This document shows positions 47,311-55,540 of a DNA stretch of 64,000 nucleotides, in pieces. The stretch covers positions 1 through 64,000 of the forward strand of contig JAFECX010000217.1 in assembly GCA_018241895.1 (NCBI GenBank), in the 5' to 3' direction. Within the stretch, counting starts at the first letter, position 1. Each line of letters begins with the position of its first letter. Made by a program: the position numbers and the translations under genes. The notes under the pieces are model-generated. The model saw only the letters and a program-made list of their open reading frames with translations, was not told where the DNA came from and did no database searches. The DNA comes from Pseudomonadota bacterium. Lineage in GTDB: Bacteria > Pseudomonadota > Gammaproteobacteria > Burkholderiales > Burkholderiaceae_C.

Positions 47311-47784
47311 ATGCCCACCTACGTACGTACCGACAAGTGCGACGGCTGCAAAGGCCAGGACAAGACCGCCTGCATGTACATCTGCCCGCACGACCTGATG
47401 ATGCTCGACAAGGACGGCTCGGTCACCGGCCACCCGATGCGCGCCTACAACCAGGAGCCCGAGCAGTGCTGGGAGTGCTACTCGTGCGTCAAGATCTGCC
47501 CGCAGAACGCGATCGAGGTGCGCCACTACGCCGACATCGTGCCGCTGGGCGGCTCGGTGCAGCCGCTGCGCGGCTCGGACTCGATCATGTGGACGATCAA
47601 GTTCAGGAACGGCACCCTGAAGCGCTTCAAGTTCCCGACCCGCACGACGGAAGAGGGCTCGATCCAGCCCTACGCCGGCAAGAACATGCCCAAGCTGGCC
47701 GACATCGACAAGCCCGGCTACTTCACGCCCAGCGGCGGCTGGCGCGCCGGGCGCGACGGCGAGCTGCTGCGCGTGAAGAAGTGA
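47311..47784 (+). CDS. aprB: APS reductase beta subunit
   Basis: Iron-sulfur subunit of adenosine-5'-phosphosulfate reductase, here running oxidatively (sulfite + AMP to APS). 157 aa. Two [4Fe-4S] sites: CDGCKGQDKTACMYIC and CWECYSCVKIC; the C-terminal tail after residue ~100 wraps AprA in known structures. 53 bases after sat. Confidence 0.97.
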   Translation: MPTYVRTDKCDGCKGQDKTACMYICPHDLMMLDKDGSVTGHPMRAYNQEPEQCWECYSCVKICPQNAIEVRHYADIVPLGGSVQPLRGSDSIMWTIKFRNGTLKRFKFPTRTTEEGSIQPYAGKNMPKLADIDKPGYFTPSGGWRAGRDGELLRVKK

Positions 47785-47818
47785 GCATCACCGTCCAACG
47801 AATCCACAGGAACTGAAC

Positions 47819-49846
47819 ATGGCCACGTTCGAGAACCCCGAAGTCGTCCAGGAAGAACTGGACATCCTGCTGATCGGCGGCGGCATGGCCTGCTGCGGCG
47901 CCGCCTACGAGGCGATGCGCTGGGCCGAGGCCGTGAAGGCCGAGACCGGCAAGGAGCTCAAGATCAAGCTCGTCGACAAGGCCGCGATGGACCGCTCGGG
48001 CGCGGTCGCGCAGGGCCTGTCGGCGATCAACACCTACATCGGCCCCGAGCAGGACCCGGCCGACTACGCGCGCATGGTCAGCAACGACCTGATGGGCATC
48101 ACGCGCGACGACCTCGCCTACGACCTCGGCCGCCACGTCGACGAGTCGGTGCACCTGTTCGAGGAGTGGGGCCTGCCGATCTGGAAGACCGACGACGACG
48201 GCGTGCGACACGACGGCGCCGAATCGCAAAAGGAGGGTCTGCCCGCGCTCAAGGACGGCGGCAAGCCGGTGCGCTCGGGCAAGTGGCAGATCATGATCAA
48301 CGGCGAGTCGTACAAGTGGATCGTGGCCGAGGCGGCGAAGAAGGCGCTCGGCCTGGACCGCATCCAGGAGCGCGTGTTCATCGTCAAGCTCGTCAACGAC
48401 AAGAACGACCCGTCGCGCATCGCCGGCGCGGTGGGCTTCTCGGTGCGCGACAACCGCATCTACGTCTACAAGGCCAAGGCCGTGCTGCTGGCCGCCGGCG
48501 GCTGCGTCAACCTGTTTCGCCCGCGCTCGGTGGGCGAGGGCACGGGCCGCGCCTGGTACCCGGTGTGGAACGCCGGCAGCACCTACGCCATGGCCGCCGA
48601 GGCCGGCGCCGAGCTCACGATGATGGAGAACCGCTTCGTGCCGGCGCGCTTCAAGGACGGCTACGGCCCGGTCGGCGCCTGGTTCCTGCTGTTCAAGGCC
48701 AAGGCCGTCAACGCCTACGGCGAGGACTACATGGTCAAGAACAAGGAGCTGCTCGACCAGTACCCGCCCTACGGCCAGGCGGCGGTGCCGGCGTCGTGCC
48801 TGCGCAACCACCTCATGCTCAAGGAGATGAAGGAAGGGCGCGGCCCGATCTACATGGACACCGTCACGGCGCTGGGCAAGCTGCGCGAGACGCTGTCGCC
48901 GAAGGAGGTCAAGCACCTCGAGGCCGAGGCCTGGGAGGACTTCCTCGACATGTGCATCGGCCAGTGCGGCATCTGGGTCGGCGAGAACATCGAGCCCGAG
49001 AAGAAGATGAGCGAGCTGATGCCCACCGAGCCGTACCTGCTGGGCTCGCACTCGGGGTGCTGCGGCATCTGGGTCTCGGGGCCGACCGACCTGGGCGCGC
49101 CCGATGCCTCCGAGGGCGAGCTCGACGGCGTGCCGGCACACCTGCCGCGCGGCTGGAACTGGGGCTACCGCTCGATGACCACCGTCAAGGGCCTGTTCAC
49201 GGCCGGCGACGGCGTCGGCGCCTCGGGCCACAAGTTCAGCTCGGGCTCGCACGCCGAAGGCCGCATCGCGGCCAAGGCGATGATCAAGTTCGCGCTCGAC
49301 CACGCCGGCCACACGCCCGAGCTCGACACCGACCCGGCCGTGCTCGCCGAGCAGATCTACAAGCCCGTGCGCACCTTCCTCGAGCACAAGGACTACACGA
49401 CCGCGATCGACATCAACCCGCACTACATCACGCCCAAGATGGCGCAGTTCCGGCTGCAGAAGATCATGGACGAGTACGTCGCGGGCGTGGCCACCTACTA
49501 CAACACCAACGACGTGATGCTCGAGGTGGCCGAGGAGAAGCTCGAGCTGCTCAAGGAAGACGCGGCCAAGATGCGCGCCAAGGACCTGCACGAGCTGCTG
49601 CGCGCCTGGGAGAACTACCACCGCATCCTCACCGCCGAGGCGCACATGAAGCACATCCAGTTCCGCGAGGAATCGCGCTACCCGGGCTTCTATTACCGCA
49701 CCGACAAGAACTTCGTCGACGAGCAGAACTGGCACGTCTTCGTCAACTCGGTGTACGACAAGAACGCCCGGCAGTGGACCTGCTTCAAGCGCAGGCACGT
49801 CGACCTGGTGGACAAGAGCAAGCTGTTCAAGCCGGCGGCGCACTGA
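47819..49846 (+). CDS. aprA: APS reductase alpha subunit
   Basis: FAD-containing catalytic subunit forming APS from sulfite and AMP. 675 aa, full length. FAD loop LLIGGGMACCGAAYEAMRW near residue 17, KAAMDRSGAVAQGLSAINTY, LLAAGGCVNLFRPRS, AGDGVGASGHKFSSGSHAEG and the C-terminal EESRYPGFYYRTDKNFVDE. The genome pairs it with Qmo rather than AprM in this window. 34 bases after aprB. Confidence 0.97.
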   Translation: MATFENPEVVQEELDILLIGGGMACCGAAYEAMRWAEAVKAETGKELKIKLVDKAAMDRSGAVAQGLSAINTYIGPEQDPADYARMVSNDLMGITRDDLAYDLGRHVDESVHLFEEWGLPIWKTDDDGVRHDGAESQKEGLPALKDGGKPVRSGKWQIMINGESYKWIVAEAAKKALGLDRIQERVFIVKLVNDKNDPSRIAGAVGFSVRDNRIYVYKAKAVLLAAGGCVNLFRPRSVGEGTGRAWYPVWNAGSTYAMAAEAGAELTMMENRFVPARFKDGYGPVGAWFLLFKAKAVNAYGEDYMVKNKELLDQYPPYGQAAVPASCLRNHLMLKEMKEGRGPIYMDTVTALGKLRETLSPKEVKHLEAEAWEDFLDMCIGQCGIWVGENIEPEKKMSELMPTEPYLLGSHSGCCGIWVSGPTDLGAPDASEGELDGVPAHLPRGWNWGYRSMTTVKGLFTAGDGVGASGHKFSSGSHAEGRIAAKAMIKFALDHAGHTPELDTDPAVLAEQIYKPVRTFLEHKDYTTAIDINPHYITPKMAQFRLQKIMDEYVAGVATYYNTNDVMLEVAEEKLELLKEDAAKMRAKDLHELLRAWENYHRILTAEAHMKHIQFREESRYPGFYYRTDKNFVDEQNWHVFVNSVYDKNARQWTCFKRRHVDLVDKSKLFKPAAH

Positions 49847-50481
49847 TGCGCGAGGTGGCCGTGATGGCCGGGCTGAATTGCGCCGGGCGCGGCGGGCGCC
49901 GTCGGGCGGCCTTCATCGCCGGCGCTGTGCTCGCCTGCGCGGCGGCTGCGCCACAGCCTGCGCAGGCGCAGGCGCAGGAAGGGGCGTGGGTCGGCGAGGC
50001 GCGCAAGGTGGCGATGTCGGTGCCGCCGAAGCTCCTGGCGGTGCTCACGGCCGAGATCGACAAGGGCGGCGCCGCCTCGGCGGTCACCGTGTGCCGCGAG
50101 CGCGCACCCGAACTGGCGCAGGCCGCGTCGGTCGAGACCGGCTGGCAGGTTCGCCGCGTCAGCCTGCGCCAGCGCAACCCGAAGGCGGTGCCCGACGCCT
50201 GGGAGCGCGCGGCGCTGGAGGACTTCGACCGTCGCGCCGCCGCGGGCGAATCGCCGGCGACGCTGGAGAAGGCCGAACTCGTCCAGGAGGAAGGCCGCGC
50301 CGTGCAGCGCTACATGCGCGCGCTGCCGGTACAGGCGATCTGCACGCAATGCCACGGCGCTGCCGCGCAGCTGGGGCCGGGCGTCGCCGAACGGCTGCAC
50401 GAGCTGTACCCCGAAGACCGCGGCACCGGCTACCGCGCCGGCGAGATCCGCGGCGCGATGACGATCCGGCGTGCGCAGTGA
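49846..50481 (+). CDS. Exported one-heme protein, DUF3365/Tll0287-like
   Basis: 211 aa. Signal peptide to about residue 42 (AQPAQAQA region), then a helical sensor-like fold: KLLAVLTAEIDKGGAASAVTVCRERAPELA and YMRALPVQAICTQCHG with heme c site Cys166-Cys169-His170, ending GEIRGAMTIRRA. The family binds heme c in a PAS-like fold; electron carrier or redox sensor is possible. ATG shares one base with the aprA stop, so it is co-transcribed with sat-apr. Confidence 0.85.
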   Translation: MREVAVMAGLNCAGRGGRRRAAFIAGAVLACAAAAPQPAQAQAQEGAWVGEARKVAMSVPPKLLAVLTAEIDKGGAASAVTVCRERAPELAQAASVETGWQVRRVSLRQRNPKAVPDAWERAALEDFDRRAAAGESPATLEKAELVQEEGRAVQRYMRALPVQAICTQCHGAAAQLGPGVAERLHELYPEDRGTGYRAGEIRGAMTIRRAQ

Positions 50482-50557
50482 GCACGCGGCAAGCGGCGAT
50501 GCCCACACGGCCGCCGCTCGGCCCGGCGCGAGCAGGTCGGGCCGCGACAATGCGCCG

Positions 50558-51445
50558 ATGAACGAAGCGCCTGCGCCGGCCAGCCCGGTCGTCCCCACCG
50601 CCCTCGAAGGCAGCGCAGCGCTGCGTTTTCGCTGCCGCAAGGGCATCGCATGCTGGAACGCCTGCTGCAGCAACATCGACATCGCGCTGACGCCGGTGGA
50701 CGTGGTGCGGTTGAAGCAGCGGCTGAACCTCGCTTCGTGGGAGTTCCTGCGCGAGTACACCGTGCCGTACGAGATGGAGAAGGACGGCCTTGCCGGCGTC
50801 AAGCTCAAGCCGGTGCAAGGCGGCACCGCCTGCCGCTTCATGACGCCCGAAGGCTGCGCCGTCTACGCCGACCGCCCGACCGCCTGCCGCTACTACCCGG
50901 TGGCGCTGCTGGCGATGCGCCGGCAGGGCGAGGCGTTCGATCGCCAGGCCTACGCCGTCGTGCGCGAGGACCACTGCCTGGGCCACGCCGAGCCGCGCAC
51001 GCAGACGATCGACGAGTACCGTGGCGAGCAGGGCGTGGTGCCCTTCGACGAGGCGGCGCGCGGCTGGCGACAGCTGATCCTGAAGAAGAAGAGCTCGGGG
51101 CCGACGATCGGCAAGCCGAGCCGGCGCAGTCTCGAACTCTTCTTCATGGCCAGCTACGACGTCGACCGCTTCCGCAGTTTCGTCGCCAGCGATGCGTTCG
51201 GCGCCCTGTTCGACCTGCCGCCCGAGGCGCTGCGCGAGGCGCTCGAAGACGACCTCGCGTTGCTTCGGTTCGGCTGGCGCTTCCTCGCCCAGGTGCTGTT
51301 CGGCGAGACGACGATCGCGCTGCGCAGCGAGGGCGTCGGGCAGCGGCGCGCGCGCGTGGCCGAGCAGCGCGCGCGCCTCGAGCGTGAGGCCGCCGAGCGG
51401 CTGGCGCGCGAAGACGACGAGGGCGGCGCCTTTGTCGATCTCTGA
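50558..51445 (+). CDS. YkgJ-family cysteine-cluster protein
   Basis: 295 aa. Zinc/iron-chelating UPF0153 (YkgJ) signature: CRKGIACWNACCSNIDI, CRFMTPEGCAVYADRP and ACRYYPVAL, with a further DHCLGH. Function unknown; the family is often a metal-binding accessory. The C-terminal ~100 residues are helical and basic. ATG 50558 selected because the Cys region begins ~35 residues later. Overlaps the start of the MazG-like gene. Confidence 0.88.
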   Translation: MNEAPAPASPVVPTALEGSAALRFRCRKGIACWNACCSNIDIALTPVDVVRLKQRLNLASWEFLREYTVPYEMEKDGLAGVKLKPVQGGTACRFMTPEGCAVYADRPTACRYYPVALLAMRRQGEAFDRQAYAVVREDHCLGHAEPRTQTIDEYRGEQGVVPFDEAARGWRQLILKKKSSGPTIGKPSRRSLELFFMASYDVDRFRSFVASDAFGALFDLPPEALREALEDDLALLRFGWRFLAQVLFGETTIALRSEGVGQRRARVAEQRARLEREAAERLAREDDEGGAFVDL

Positions 51446-51815
51446 ACCGGACGCGCCGCCGCTCGTCGACGTCGGCGCGCTGCAGGCCGCGGTGGCGCGC
51501 TTCGCGAGCGAGCGCGGCTGGCAGCGTTTTCACTCGCCGAAGAACCTCGCGATGGCGCTGGCCGGCGAGGTGGGCGAGTTGCTCGAGATCTTCCAGTGGC
51601 TCGGCGAAGACGCGTCGCGCGAGGTCGCCCGCCGGCCCGAGAGCGCGCGCGCCGTGCGCGACGAACTGGCCGACGTGCTGATCTACTTCGTGCGCCTGGC
51701 CGACGTGCTGGGCGTGGATCTGAACGAGGCGCTGGCAAGCAAGCTTGCCGCCAATGCACTGCGCTATCCCGTCGAGCAGGTGCGCGGCAGCGCGGTCAAG
51801 GCACCGCCGCGCTGA
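51432..51815 (+). CDS. MazG-like nucleotide pyrophosphohydrolase
   Basis: 127 aa, all-alpha NTP pyrophosphatase of the MazG/RS21-C6 group. Metal-binding glutamates and aspartate in GEVGELLEIFQWL and DELADVLIYFVRLAD; KLAANALRYPVEQ resembles the KxxxNxxRYPxE tail. Probably hydrolyses a (possibly modified) nucleoside triphosphate. TTG 51432 is the only reasonable start and overlaps the preceding gene by 14 bases. Confidence 0.85.
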   Translation: MSISEPDAPPLVDVGALQAAVARFASERGWQRFHSPKNLAMALAGEVGELLEIFQWLGEDASREVARRPESARAVRDELADVLIYFVRLADVLGVDLNEALASKLAANALRYPVEQVRGSAVKAPPR

Positions 51816-51931
51816 ACGTGGCAGCGCACCGGAGTGCGCCGAGCGTCACGGCGCATCGGGAGCGCACCGCGTGCCAGAGCGCGCCGATGCGGCGCTGATC
51901 GCCCGGGGCGCCAGGGCGCTGGGACCGCGCG

Positions 51932-52321
51932 CTACACCTGCCGCCACGGCAGGCCGTGCTTGCGCCAGCCGCCGAGTGTGCTGCGATGGTGCTCGGCGTC
52001 GAGTTCGCCTTCGAAGCCTTCGAGGACGTTGCTGACGTCGGTGAAGCCGTGCTTCTCGAGTTCGAGCCCGGCGTCGACCGAGCGCTTGCCGCTGCGGCAG
52101 ATGAGGATGATCTGGCGCTCCTTGCGCCCGGCCATGCGCAGCACCTGCTCGGCGAAGCGCGGGTTGATCTCGAAATCGGGCACCGTGTGCCACTCGATGT
52201 TGATCGAGCCCACCGCGTGTCCGACGTAGAAGAACTCGAACTCGGTGCGGCAGTCGATGAGCAGCGTGTTCGGGCTCGCCGTCACGATCTCGTGGGCTTG
52301 TTTGGGGTGCAGGTGTTTCAT
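51932..52321 (-). CDS. Rhodanese-domain sulfurtransferase
   Basis: 129 aa single rhodanese domain. Persulfide-forming Cys75 in ICRSGKRS; LLIDCRTEFEFFYVGHAVGSINIEW is the usual N-terminal part; VLEGFEGEL follows. Such proteins mobilise sulfane sulfur to TusA or DsrE-type carriers. Divergent from the third DsrC-family gene with an A/T-rich inverted repeat between. An ATG at 52357 is the alternative start. Confidence 0.9.
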   Translation of the reverse strand: MKHLHPKQAHEIVTASPNTLLIDCRTEFEFFYVGHAVGSINIEWHTVPDFEINPRFAEQVLRMAGRKERQIILICRSGKRSVDAGLELEKHGFTDVSNVLEGFEGELDAEHHRSTLGGWRKHGLPWRQV

Positions 52322-52442
52322 CGTCGTGGCGCCGGACGGGGCGTGCATTGTCGCCACCGGCCGCGCGGCATCAACGATTCGTTCGTCATATCCATATGCC
52401 GGCCAGGCAGGCAGAGCGCTTCATCACCGGCGGTCATGAGCA

Positions 52443-52465
52443 AATGGAAACTGACCATTTCCATT
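52443..52465. promoter_or_regulatory. AATGGAAA-N7-TTTCCATT inverted repeat
   Basis: A perfect 8-bp inverted repeat with 7-base spacer between the divergent rhodanese and DsrC-like genes, 62 bases before the latter. It is A/T-rich in very GC-rich surroundings, as expected for an operator. Another A/T patch (TCATATCCATATG) lies at 52387-52398. Confidence 0.6.
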
Positions 52466-52526
52466 CGCGGCCTGCCCGCGCCACCATGGGCGCCTCGACC
52501 CGTGACGAACCCCGCACGCCCGAACC

Positions 52527-52898
52527 ATGATCGCCGAACGACAAGCTGTCCACCCGAGCACCGTGCCCGCGGCGCCCGCGCTCGCGCGCCCGCTGGCGCC
52601 CATTGCCTTCGACGACGAGGGCTTCCTCGTCGATCCCTCGGCCTGGACGACCGTGCTGGCCTGTCAGATCGCGCTCGTCGAGGGCGTGAGCGCGCTGACA
52701 CCCAAGCACTGGCAGGTGATCGACATCGTGCGCGAGCGCTACTTCCGGCTCGGCGCGCTGCCGGTCATGCGCCTCGTGTGCCGCGCGGCGGGCGTCGACC
52801 CGCACGACGCGCACCGACTGTTCCGCAGTTGCTGCAGCCTGTGGCGCATCGCCGGCCTGCCCGATCCGGGCCCCGAGGCGCGGGCCTACATGAACTGA
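52527..52898 (+). CDS. Third DsrC/TusE-family protein, C-terminal cysteines missing
   Basis: 123 aa. DsrC-like core: DDEGFLVDPSAWTTVLACQIALVEG, LTPKHWQVIDIVRERYFRLG, LPVMRLVCRAAG. The C-terminal arm is SCCSLWRIAGLPDPGPEARAYMN: the CysB position is Trp106 and the penultimate residue is Met, so neither DsrC cysteine remains, though Cys102/Cys103 lie nearby. Perhaps regulatory, or using the CC pair. Opposite the rhodanese. Confidence 0.85.
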   Translation: MIAERQAVHPSTVPAAPALARPLAPIAFDDEGFLVDPSAWTTVLACQIALVEGVSALTPKHWQVIDIVRERYFRLGALPVMRLVCRAAGVDPHDAHRLFRSCCSLWRIAGLPDPGPEARAYMN

Positions 52899-52985
52899 TC
52901 TGCCGCTCGCCCATGCCGGCGCATGCCGGCGCGCCCTGGTCCCCTGCCGTACGATGCCCTCGTCGACGAGCAGGAAAGACGTGAC

Positions 52986-53894
52986 ATGACGCAAGCGCGC
53001 ACGGCGCTGGTGCTGAGCGGGGGCGGCAGCCTGGGTGCCGTGCAGGTGGGCATGCTGCAGGCGCTGGCCGAGACCGACTTCGCGGCCGACATGGTCATCG
53101 GCGCTTCGGTCGGCGCCCTCAACGGCGCCTTCTACGCGCTGCACCCCGCGCCCGACGGTGTCGCCCGGCTGGCGGCGTTGTGGCGCGGCCTGCGCCGCAG
53201 CGACGTGTTCCCGCTTTCGGTGCCCAACGCGCTCGAGGCCCTGCTCGGGCGCCGCGACTACCTCACCAAGGCCGACAGCCTGCGCAGGGTCGTGCAGCAT
53301 GCGCTCGGCATCCGCCGCATCGAGGACACGCGCATTGCGCTGCACATCGCTGCCACCGACGTGATGAGCGGCGACGAGGTGTTGCTGTCCTCCGGTGACA
53401 TCGACGACGCCCTGCTGGCCAGCGCCGCGATTCCGCTCGTGTTCCCGCAGGTGACGATCGGCGGGCGCTCGCTGATCGATGCCGGCGTCAGCAGCAACAC
53501 GCCGATTGCGAGTGCGGTGCAACTCGGCGCCGGGCGCATCGTGGTGCTGCCGACGGGCACCCCTTGCGCGCTGCGCGAGCCGCCCAAGGGCATGACGGCG
53601 CTGGCGCTGCACGTGCTGGCGCTGCTCAGCATGCGTCAGCTCGACCGTGACGTGGCCGAGTACTCGTCTGCGGCGACCATCACCGTCGTGCCGCCGCTGT
53701 GCCCGCTGCGCGTGGCCGCGTTCGACTTCTCGCACACCGCCGAGCTGATCGAGCGCGCGGCCACGCAGACGCGCGCCTGGCTGGCAGACGGCGGGCTCGG
53801 TCGGACCGGGCCGCTGCAGGTGCCGCTGGTGCACTTCCACCCGCCGCGCCCGCAGGCGCAGGACGAAGAAGGCGCCTGCGAGCTGCCGCACTGA
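52986..53894 (+). CDS. Patatin-like phospholipase family protein
   Basis: 302 aa. Patatin signatures: oxyanion loop SGGGSLGAVQVGMLQAL, nucleophile Ser41 in IGASVGALNG, and the catalytic aspartate in LIDAGVSSN. No signal peptide. Serine lipid hydrolase of the RssA/YchK type; substrate unknown. ATG 52986 has an AGGAAAG site; an upstream in-frame ATG (52923) is less likely. Confidence 0.9.
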   Translation: MTQARTALVLSGGGSLGAVQVGMLQALAETDFAADMVIGASVGALNGAFYALHPAPDGVARLAALWRGLRRSDVFPLSVPNALEALLGRRDYLTKADSLRRVVQHALGIRRIEDTRIALHIAATDVMSGDEVLLSSGDIDDALLASAAIPLVFPQVTIGGRSLIDAGVSSNTPIASAVQLGAGRIVVLPTGTPCALREPPKGMTALALHVLALLSMRQLDRDVAEYSSAATITVVPPLCPLRVAAFDFSHTAELIERAATQTRAWLADGGLGRTGPLQVPLVHFHPPRPQAQDEEGACELPH

Positions 53895-53940
53895 ACGGCC
53901 GAAGAAGGACCGCCGGGGCCCCTGTCGCCGCCGGGCCGGC

Positions 53941-54846
53941 CTACGGCTTCTTCTGCGCCAGCGCCTGCAGCTTGGTGGGCTGGATGACGTGCCCGTCGAG
54001 CCCTGCCTCCTTCAGCGTGCCCCCGTAGGCCACCGTCATCAGCTGGCTGTAGTAGGTGACGGGCATCGCCAGCCTGGTGCCTTGCTTGCGGTTGATCTCG
54101 GCCTGGTAGACCTCGACGTTGGTCTGGCACAGCGGGCAGGGCGTGACGATCATGTCGGCGCCGTGGTCGTAGGCCGACTCGACGATGTCGCGGATCTGCT
54201 TCTGGCTCTTGTCGGGCTCGGAGAAGGCGAGCGCGCCGCCGCAGCAGGTGACCTTCTGGTCGTACGCCTCGATGGCCTCGCCGCCCACCGTCTGGACCAG
54301 CTTGTCGAGGTAGACCGGGTTCTCGAAGCTCTCGCCGGCGATGCCGAACGGGCGGTTGGTCTGGCAGCCGACGTAGCCGGCGAACTTCAGGCCCTCGAGC
54401 GGCTTGACGACCGGCGCGCCGAGCTGCTCGTAGCCGAAGTCCTCGATCAGCACCTCGACCATGTGCTTGACGCCGGCCTTGCCCTGGTACTGCAGCCCGG
54501 CCTCCTTCAGCGCCTCGTTGGCGTTGGCGAGGAAGTCGCGATCGACGTCGAGCTTTTCCTTGCTCTCGCGCGCGTTGAGCCAGCACGCGGCGCAGGTGGC
54601 GACGACGTCGCGCCCCGGCATGTTCTTCTCGGCCAGCGCGATGTTGCGCGCGTTGAGCACGTGGCGCGTGAGCTCGCTGGCGCCGGTGTAGCTGATCGAG
54701 GCGCCGCAGCAGTTCCAGTCGGGGATCTCGGTGAGCTGGATGTCGAGCGCCTTGCACATCGCGTTCGTCGACACCAGGTAGTTGGCCGCCGACGCGCGGT
54801 ACTGTGACGAGCAGCCCGGGTAGAACGCGTATTCCTTCTTTGCCAT
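53941..54846 (-). CDS. hdrB: HdrB-like subunit of the Qmo-linked complex
   Basis: 301 aa, heterodisulfide-reductase subunit B family. Two CCG domains: YPGCSSQYR with NCCGASISY and CAACW, then GCQTNRPFG with TCCGGALAF and CPLCQTN, ligating noncubane [4Fe-4S] clusters. With HdrC it takes the place of QmoC in several sulfur oxidisers, giving QmoAB-HdrBC. Last gene of the qmo operon, 30 bases after hdrC. Confidence 0.92.
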   Translation of the reverse strand: MAKKEYAFYPGCSSQYRASAANYLVSTNAMCKALDIQLTEIPDWNCCGASISYTGASELTRHVLNARNIALAEKNMPGRDVVATCAACWLNARESKEKLDVDRDFLANANEALKEAGLQYQGKAGVKHMVEVLIEDFGYEQLGAPVVKPLEGLKFAGYVGCQTNRPFGIAGESFENPVYLDKLVQTVGGEAIEAYDQKVTCCGGALAFSEPDKSQKQIRDIVESAYDHGADMIVTPCPLCQTNVEVYQAEINRKQGTRLAMPVTYYSQLMTVAYGGTLKEAGLDGHVIQPTKLQALAQKKP

Positions 54847-54876
54847 CGCTTGGGTCTCCTGCGGCGTGCGCGCGCT

Positions 54877-55530
54877 TCAGTGCGCGGCGCCTTGCCGCGC
54901 CTCTTCCCTGCGGGCCTGCTCGCGCTGCTCGATCTGCTGCACCTTGGCGAGCATCGCCGCGATGCCCTTGGTGTCCTTGCAGCGGTGGCCGCCGAACATC
55001 TCGAACGGGTTGAGCCGGCCCGCCTTGAGCATGCCCAGGCCGATGCCGCGCATCGCCCACGCCTTCTTCACGCCGGCCCGCAGGCCGTCGTGGAAGTAGA
55101 CCCACAGCGTGAACTTCACTTCGTTGAGGCGCCCGCCCTTGCGAAAGTTGCGATAGAAGGCGAGCGACAGGTCGCGCGTGGGCTGCATCTTCGGCGCCAG
55201 CCCCAGGCGCTGCGCGTAGCTCGCCAGCCCGTGCATGATGGTGGTGATCGGCAGCTTGCGCGGGCAGCGCACGACGCAGTTGTAGCAACTGGTGCACATC
55301 CACATCGAGTCGGTCGCGAGCACCGCGTCGCGCTGGCCGGCGCGGATCATCATGAAGAGCTTTTGCGGCGAGTGCTCCCAGTGCGGGCCGAACGGGCACG
55401 AGCCCGCGCAGACGCCGCACTGCATGCACATCTTGACCATGTCGCCGCCCTCGACCTCGCGCTCGACCTCGCGCAGGAAGTCGGGCCGGTAGGGGCGGAG
55501 GCCCGGGTTCGTCGGCGTCTGCGCGTCCAT
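54877..55530 (-). CDS. hdrC: HdrC-like iron-sulfur subunit of the Qmo-linked complex
   Basis: 217 aa. Two [4Fe-4S] motifs, CMQCGVCAGSC and CTSCYNCVVRC, then helical domain with RNFRKGGRLNEVKF. Transfers electrons between QmoAB and HdrB. No membrane domain is seen, unlike QmoC, so the quinone contact must lie elsewhere or be indirect. ATG 55530 has a GGAG site. Overlap region with qmoB end is minimal (10 bases apart). Confidence 0.92.
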   Translation of the reverse strand: MDAQTPTNPGLRPYRPDFLREVEREVEGGDMVKMCMQCGVCAGSCPFGPHWEHSPQKLFMMIRAGQRDAVLATDSMWMCTSCYNCVVRCPRKLPITTIMHGLASYAQRLGLAPKMQPTRDLSLAFYRNFRKGGRLNEVKFTLWVYFHDGLRAGVKKAWAMRGIGLGMLKAGRLNPFEMFGGHRCKDTKGIAAMLAKVQQIEQREQARREEARQGAAH

Positions 55531-55540
55531 CGCCGGCTCC

